DNA from: DATDYW01 sp044375695
GTDB lineage: Bacteria; Patescibacteriota; Minisyncoccia; Phycocordibacterales; JAACPR01
NCBI GenBank assembly: GCA_044375695.1
Contig: JBILMG010000043.1
Location: 1-5,563, forward strand
DNA: 5,563 bases
Direction of reading: 5' to 3'
The notes below the pieces were generated by a model, which ran no database searches, was not told where the DNA came from, and saw nothing but the letters and a program-made list of their open reading frames with translations. Position 1 is the first letter of the stretch. Each line of letters begins with the position of its first letter. This document shows, one piece after another, positions 5,301 through 5,563 of this stretch. Made by a program: the position numbers and the translations under genes.

Positions 5301-5508
5301 TGGCGCACGCGCCCGCCGCTCCAAAGCACTCGGAATCCTGGCAATCAGTAGCGCCGTCGGCGTCATCGTCGCTCGAGTTAGAGCAGTTGTCCTCGAGGCC
5401 GCCCTCCCCGAAGTAAGACCAGGCGCTGCTGTAGAAAGCCGCGGCCCCGCCGACGAGGCAGCACGCGATAAAGAAGGGCAGCAACGATCGGCGAATTGGC
5501 TCGGCCAT
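2380..5508 (-). CDS. Exported Asp/Cys-repeat (EF-hand-like, calcium-binding type) protein with Ig-like and C-terminal peptidoglycan-binding-like domains
   Basis: Numbering here counts from a GTG at 5541. I prefer the ATG at 5508 (residue 12, giving 1042 residues), because a -10 box lies between the two and the hydrophobic segment then sits right after RR. Order of parts: signal or anchor segment (about 19-36); 17 repeats (53-641); Ig-like domain (about 643-757); 4 repeats (763-887); basic linker with a DLNGNGVIE loop (915-923); C-terminal domain (959-1053). The repeat core is C-x3-x-DNDGDGxTD-[CG]-AD-x2-C. It presents D at loop positions 1, 3, 5, 9 and 12 with G at 6, the EF-hand/thrombospondin-type-3 calcium geometry. 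The C-terminal domain has LQTIL, VTGLFDEAT, AVKAFQ, PWG and INRLVCG, typical in my recollection of Parcubacterial secreted proteins. No sortase or MYXO-type tail is seen. The likely location is the cell surface, perhaps held by the wall-binding domain. The role (adhesion, surface layer, host contact) is not determinable. Confidence 0.85.
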   Translation of the reverse strand: MAEPIRRSLLPFFIACCLVGGAAAFYSSAWSYFGEGGLEDNCSNSSDDDADGATDCQDSECFGAAGACATETSGNASCSDSFDNDADGNADCADGDCSGDPYCIPASETGLCFNGINDDGDSWTDCADSDCDGATGGTSFSSETSYSYPYCASGSQQTNSSSSGSYCSDSSDNDGDGQTDCADGDCSSYCMPPNETSCSNGVDDDGDTYTDCADSDCSSLPSCSESGSYCFNATDDDSDGATDCADMGCDGASTSCSYSSETSCSYTYCSSGTSQSGSSSGSCSNGVDEDGDGSTDCADSDCASSCLPPNETSCTNGTDDDGDGSTDCADSDCGYHYACGGTETSCTGGIDDDGDGQIDGADGNCSEGDGGYGCADSTDNDGDGSTDGADSGCAEGSGGYGCTDGADNDGDGSTDGADSGCAEGSGGYGCTDGADNDGDGYTDCADASCDGTVVGSSSAENQDCQTICQSLSTSSSCGALVPARCTDSSDNDSDGNTDGADSDCGNEGQNGYGCADSTDNDGDGYTDCADASCFSSGACTSETANGGSCSDGLDNDSDGNVDGLDGDCLEGAGGLGCADGLDNDGDSFADGLDSNCQEGDGGLGCADSTDNDGDSFTDCSDSSCSAAVACDVTAPTLLAFFSTSTNGTYVAGQTLTVFARFSEAVSVSSTMTVSLDSGGTVSLAATSSESTLLRGVYAVAAGHSSADLAASSIDAASVADLNANAYSPSGLPGTNISDGSAIAISAIESAACADSIDNDADGDVDCEDSQCDGVGSCEHGAEESCADSTDNDGDGLADCADADCADYFACGASETAGECGNSVDDDGDSYVDCADSDCAYLASCGGTESSCADGADNDGDGSTDCADAECASGDTCDASPRQSSGRRARQSERAAASSLPAAVDLNGNGVIEPSLGEVVTSRNVEALFGFAGGEDAVANPTLVASLGCDPYLTATLGRGRLNPPAQVSKLQTILNALVSITLPVTGLFDEATESAVKAFQLEHEEAVLMPWGEELCPGGVCQPTGVVGLTTRRFINRLVCGF
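2383..2667 (-). other. C-terminal peptidoglycan-binding-like domain
   Basis: Residues 959-1053 open with CDPYLTATLGRG, then run into the three-helix peptidoglycan-binding (PGB_1-like) pattern. That pattern is VSKLQTILNAL, the loop LPVTGLFDEATESAVKAFQ, then PWGEELCPGGVCQPTG and LTTRRFINRLVCGF. The four cysteines (959, 1027, 1032, 1051) could form two disulfides. The layout matches a C-terminal module I associate with Paceibacteria exported proteins. It would tether the protein to murein of its own or a neighbouring cell. Confidence 0.7.
2881..3255 (-). repeat. C-terminal array of 4 Asp/Cys (DxDxDG) protein repeats
   Basis: Four further copies begin at Cys 763, 796, 830 and 862 (numbering from 5541), after the Ig-like domain. 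All four are of the four-cysteine TDC type with a linker Cys (788, 821, 855, 887). They are spaced more regularly (32-34 residues) than in the first array. Confidence 0.9.
3271..3618 (-). other. Ig-like (SwmB/cadherin-like) domain between the repeat arrays
   Basis: Residues about 643-757 start with TAPTLLAFFSTSTNGTYVAG, followed by alternating polar/hydrophobic beta-strand sequence (TLTVFARFSEAV, TMTVSLDSGG) and a late SSADLAASSIDAASVADLNAN segment. This matches the pattern of Ig-like beta-sandwich repeats in extracellular bacterial proteins. It contains no cysteine, in contrast to everything around it, and probably acts as a rigid spacer between the arrays. Confidence 0.65.
4201..4368 (-). 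repeat. Perfect 84-bp tandem duplication inside the repeat gene
   Basis: Bases 4201-4284 and 4285-4368 are identical. Period-84 identity continues a further 12 bases to the left and 8 to the right. Each copy encodes one 28-residue TDG-type repeat with its AEGSGGYG linker (copies 10 and 11). The flanking repeats differ at many silent positions, so this is a recent in-frame duplication or a spot where assembly could gain or lose units. Confidence 0.9.
4474..5175 (-). repeat. Diverged higher-order duplication: three-repeat block present twice
   Basis: Residues 123-240 (4822-5175) and 241-356 (4474-4821) share one order of elements. Each starts with a CFN repeat, then a Ser/Tyr-rich linker (FSSETSYSYPYC versus YSSETSCSYTYC), an SSSSGS or SSSGS spacer, a second repeat, a PPNETSC linker and a third repeat. 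The second block has two extra cysteines in its linker. This points to an older block duplication followed by divergence. Confidence 0.75.
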
Positions 5509-5515
5509 TGGCCTA

Positions 5516-5524
5516 ATTGTAGCA
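5516..5524 (-). promoter_or_regulatory. Extended -10 promoter, leaderless start of the repeat protein
   Basis: On the minus strand the sequence reads TGC-TACAAT (complement of 5516-5524), an extended -10 element (TGn plus a 5-of-6 hexamer). Seven bases, TAGGCCA, separate it from the ATG at 5508. Transcription would start at or next to the A of that ATG, making the mRNA leaderless. No -35 is seen at the expected distance, which is consistent with an extended -10. This favours the ATG at 5508 over the GTG at 5541, which lies upstream of the box. Confidence 0.55.
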
Positions 5525-5563
5525 GCCGGGCGCGCCCCCACCGGCGCGGCCGGCGGGGGGTCG

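Larger units (their letters stand above)
3619..5385 (-). repeat. N-terminal array of 17 Asp/Cys (DxDxDG) protein repeats
   Basis: Seventeen copies of a roughly 20-residue core are separated by linkers of variable length. The first Cys of each copy is at residues 53, 89, 123, 178, 209, 241, 294, 325, 357, 385, 413, 441, 496, 525, 560, 588 and 616. Copies 1-8, 12, 14 and 17 have Cys at core position 15 (TDC-type). Copies 9, 10, 11, 13, 15 and 16 have Gly there (TDG-type). Linkers after TDC copies contain cysteines and are often Ser/Thr-rich. Linkers after TDG copies are eight- or nine-residue Glu/Gly-rich spacers such as AEGSGGYG. Codon choice varies between most copies, so the array is mostly old. 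Confidence 0.9.

Noticed and set aside
3543..5366. 607-codon minus-strand open frame overlapping the repeat gene
   Set aside because: It is the shifted frame of the same GC-rich repeats, with low-complexity Thr/Ala/Arg composition and no domain. The other frame has a signal segment, repeats and a recognisable C-terminal domain.
2881..5385. Regular short direct repeats (CCGTCGCCGTCGTTGTCGG-like) resembling a CRISPR or minisatellite array
   Set aside because: The spacing follows a continuous protein frame coding DNDGDG repeats. The intervals are themselves repeat-coding rather than unique spacers, and the repeats are imperfect.
5433..5487. Lipoprotein signal (lipobox) at the IACCLVG of the repeat protein
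   Set aside because: The cysteines follow FIA and IAC rather than a standard [LVI]-[ASTVI]-[GAS]-C pattern, and they lie in the middle of the hydrophobic stretch, so an ordinary signal or anchor segment is more likely.
5509..5541. GTG at 5541 as the start of the repeat protein
   Set aside because: The extended -10 box at 5516-5524 lies downstream of it. The extra 11 residues add nothing to the signal segment, which begins properly after the ATG at 5508.

Overview
The window most likely comes from a GC-rich member of the Patescibacteria/CPR, probably Paceibacteria (Parcubacteria). The main reason is the last ~95 residues of the large repeat protein. They carry a pattern I associate with secreted proteins of that group: Cys-x-x-Tyr-Leu, then a peptidoglycan-binding-like helix set beginning LQTIL, then VTGLFDEAT, AVKAFQ, a PWG motif, PTGVVGLTT and a terminal INRLVCG. 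Asp-rich Cys/DxDxDG repeats followed by a cysteine-free Ig-like domain (TAPTLLAFFSTSTNGTYVAG) fit the same group. Near-leaderless starts without Shine-Dalgarno sequences agree with it. This is inference from remembered family patterns, not from a search. Myxococcota-like bacteria also have DNDGDG-type repeats and remain the main alternative.

Layout, left to right. (1) 1-257, minus: the first 85 codons of rsmI, a 16S rRNA 2'-O-ribose methyltransferase, running off the left edge. It carries an apparent in-frame 48-bp palindrome-bearing insertion. (2) 258-840: a visibly less GC-rich island on the plus strand. It holds an uncharacterised ~116-residue open frame whose start is interrupted (302-640), an AT-rich promoter-like gap, and a 46-residue basic small ORF (698-838) that ends inside a strong intrinsic-terminator hairpin (833-860). 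(3) 841-2358, minus: mpl, a complete Mur-type ligase for recycling murein tripeptide. (4) 2380-5508, minus: a 1042-residue exported protein. It has a signal/anchor segment, 17 Asp/Cys repeats, an Ig-like domain, 4 more repeats, a basic linker with a dockerin-like loop, and a C-terminal peptidoglycan-binding-like domain.

The repeat-protein gene and mpl are read in the same direction with 21 bp between them, so they are probably one transcription unit. It would pair a predicted calcium-dependent, disulfide-rich surface or wall protein with a murein-peptide salvage enzyme. The two small plus-strand genes converge on mpl and diverge from rsmI.

The most notable observation is cysteine bookkeeping in the repeat protein. 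Each of the 21 repeats plus its following linker holds an even number of cysteines (2, 4 or 6). Whenever the middle Cys is replaced by Gly, the linker Cys is lost too and the linker becomes an EGxGG[YL]G type. That predicts a defined disulfide partner for each.
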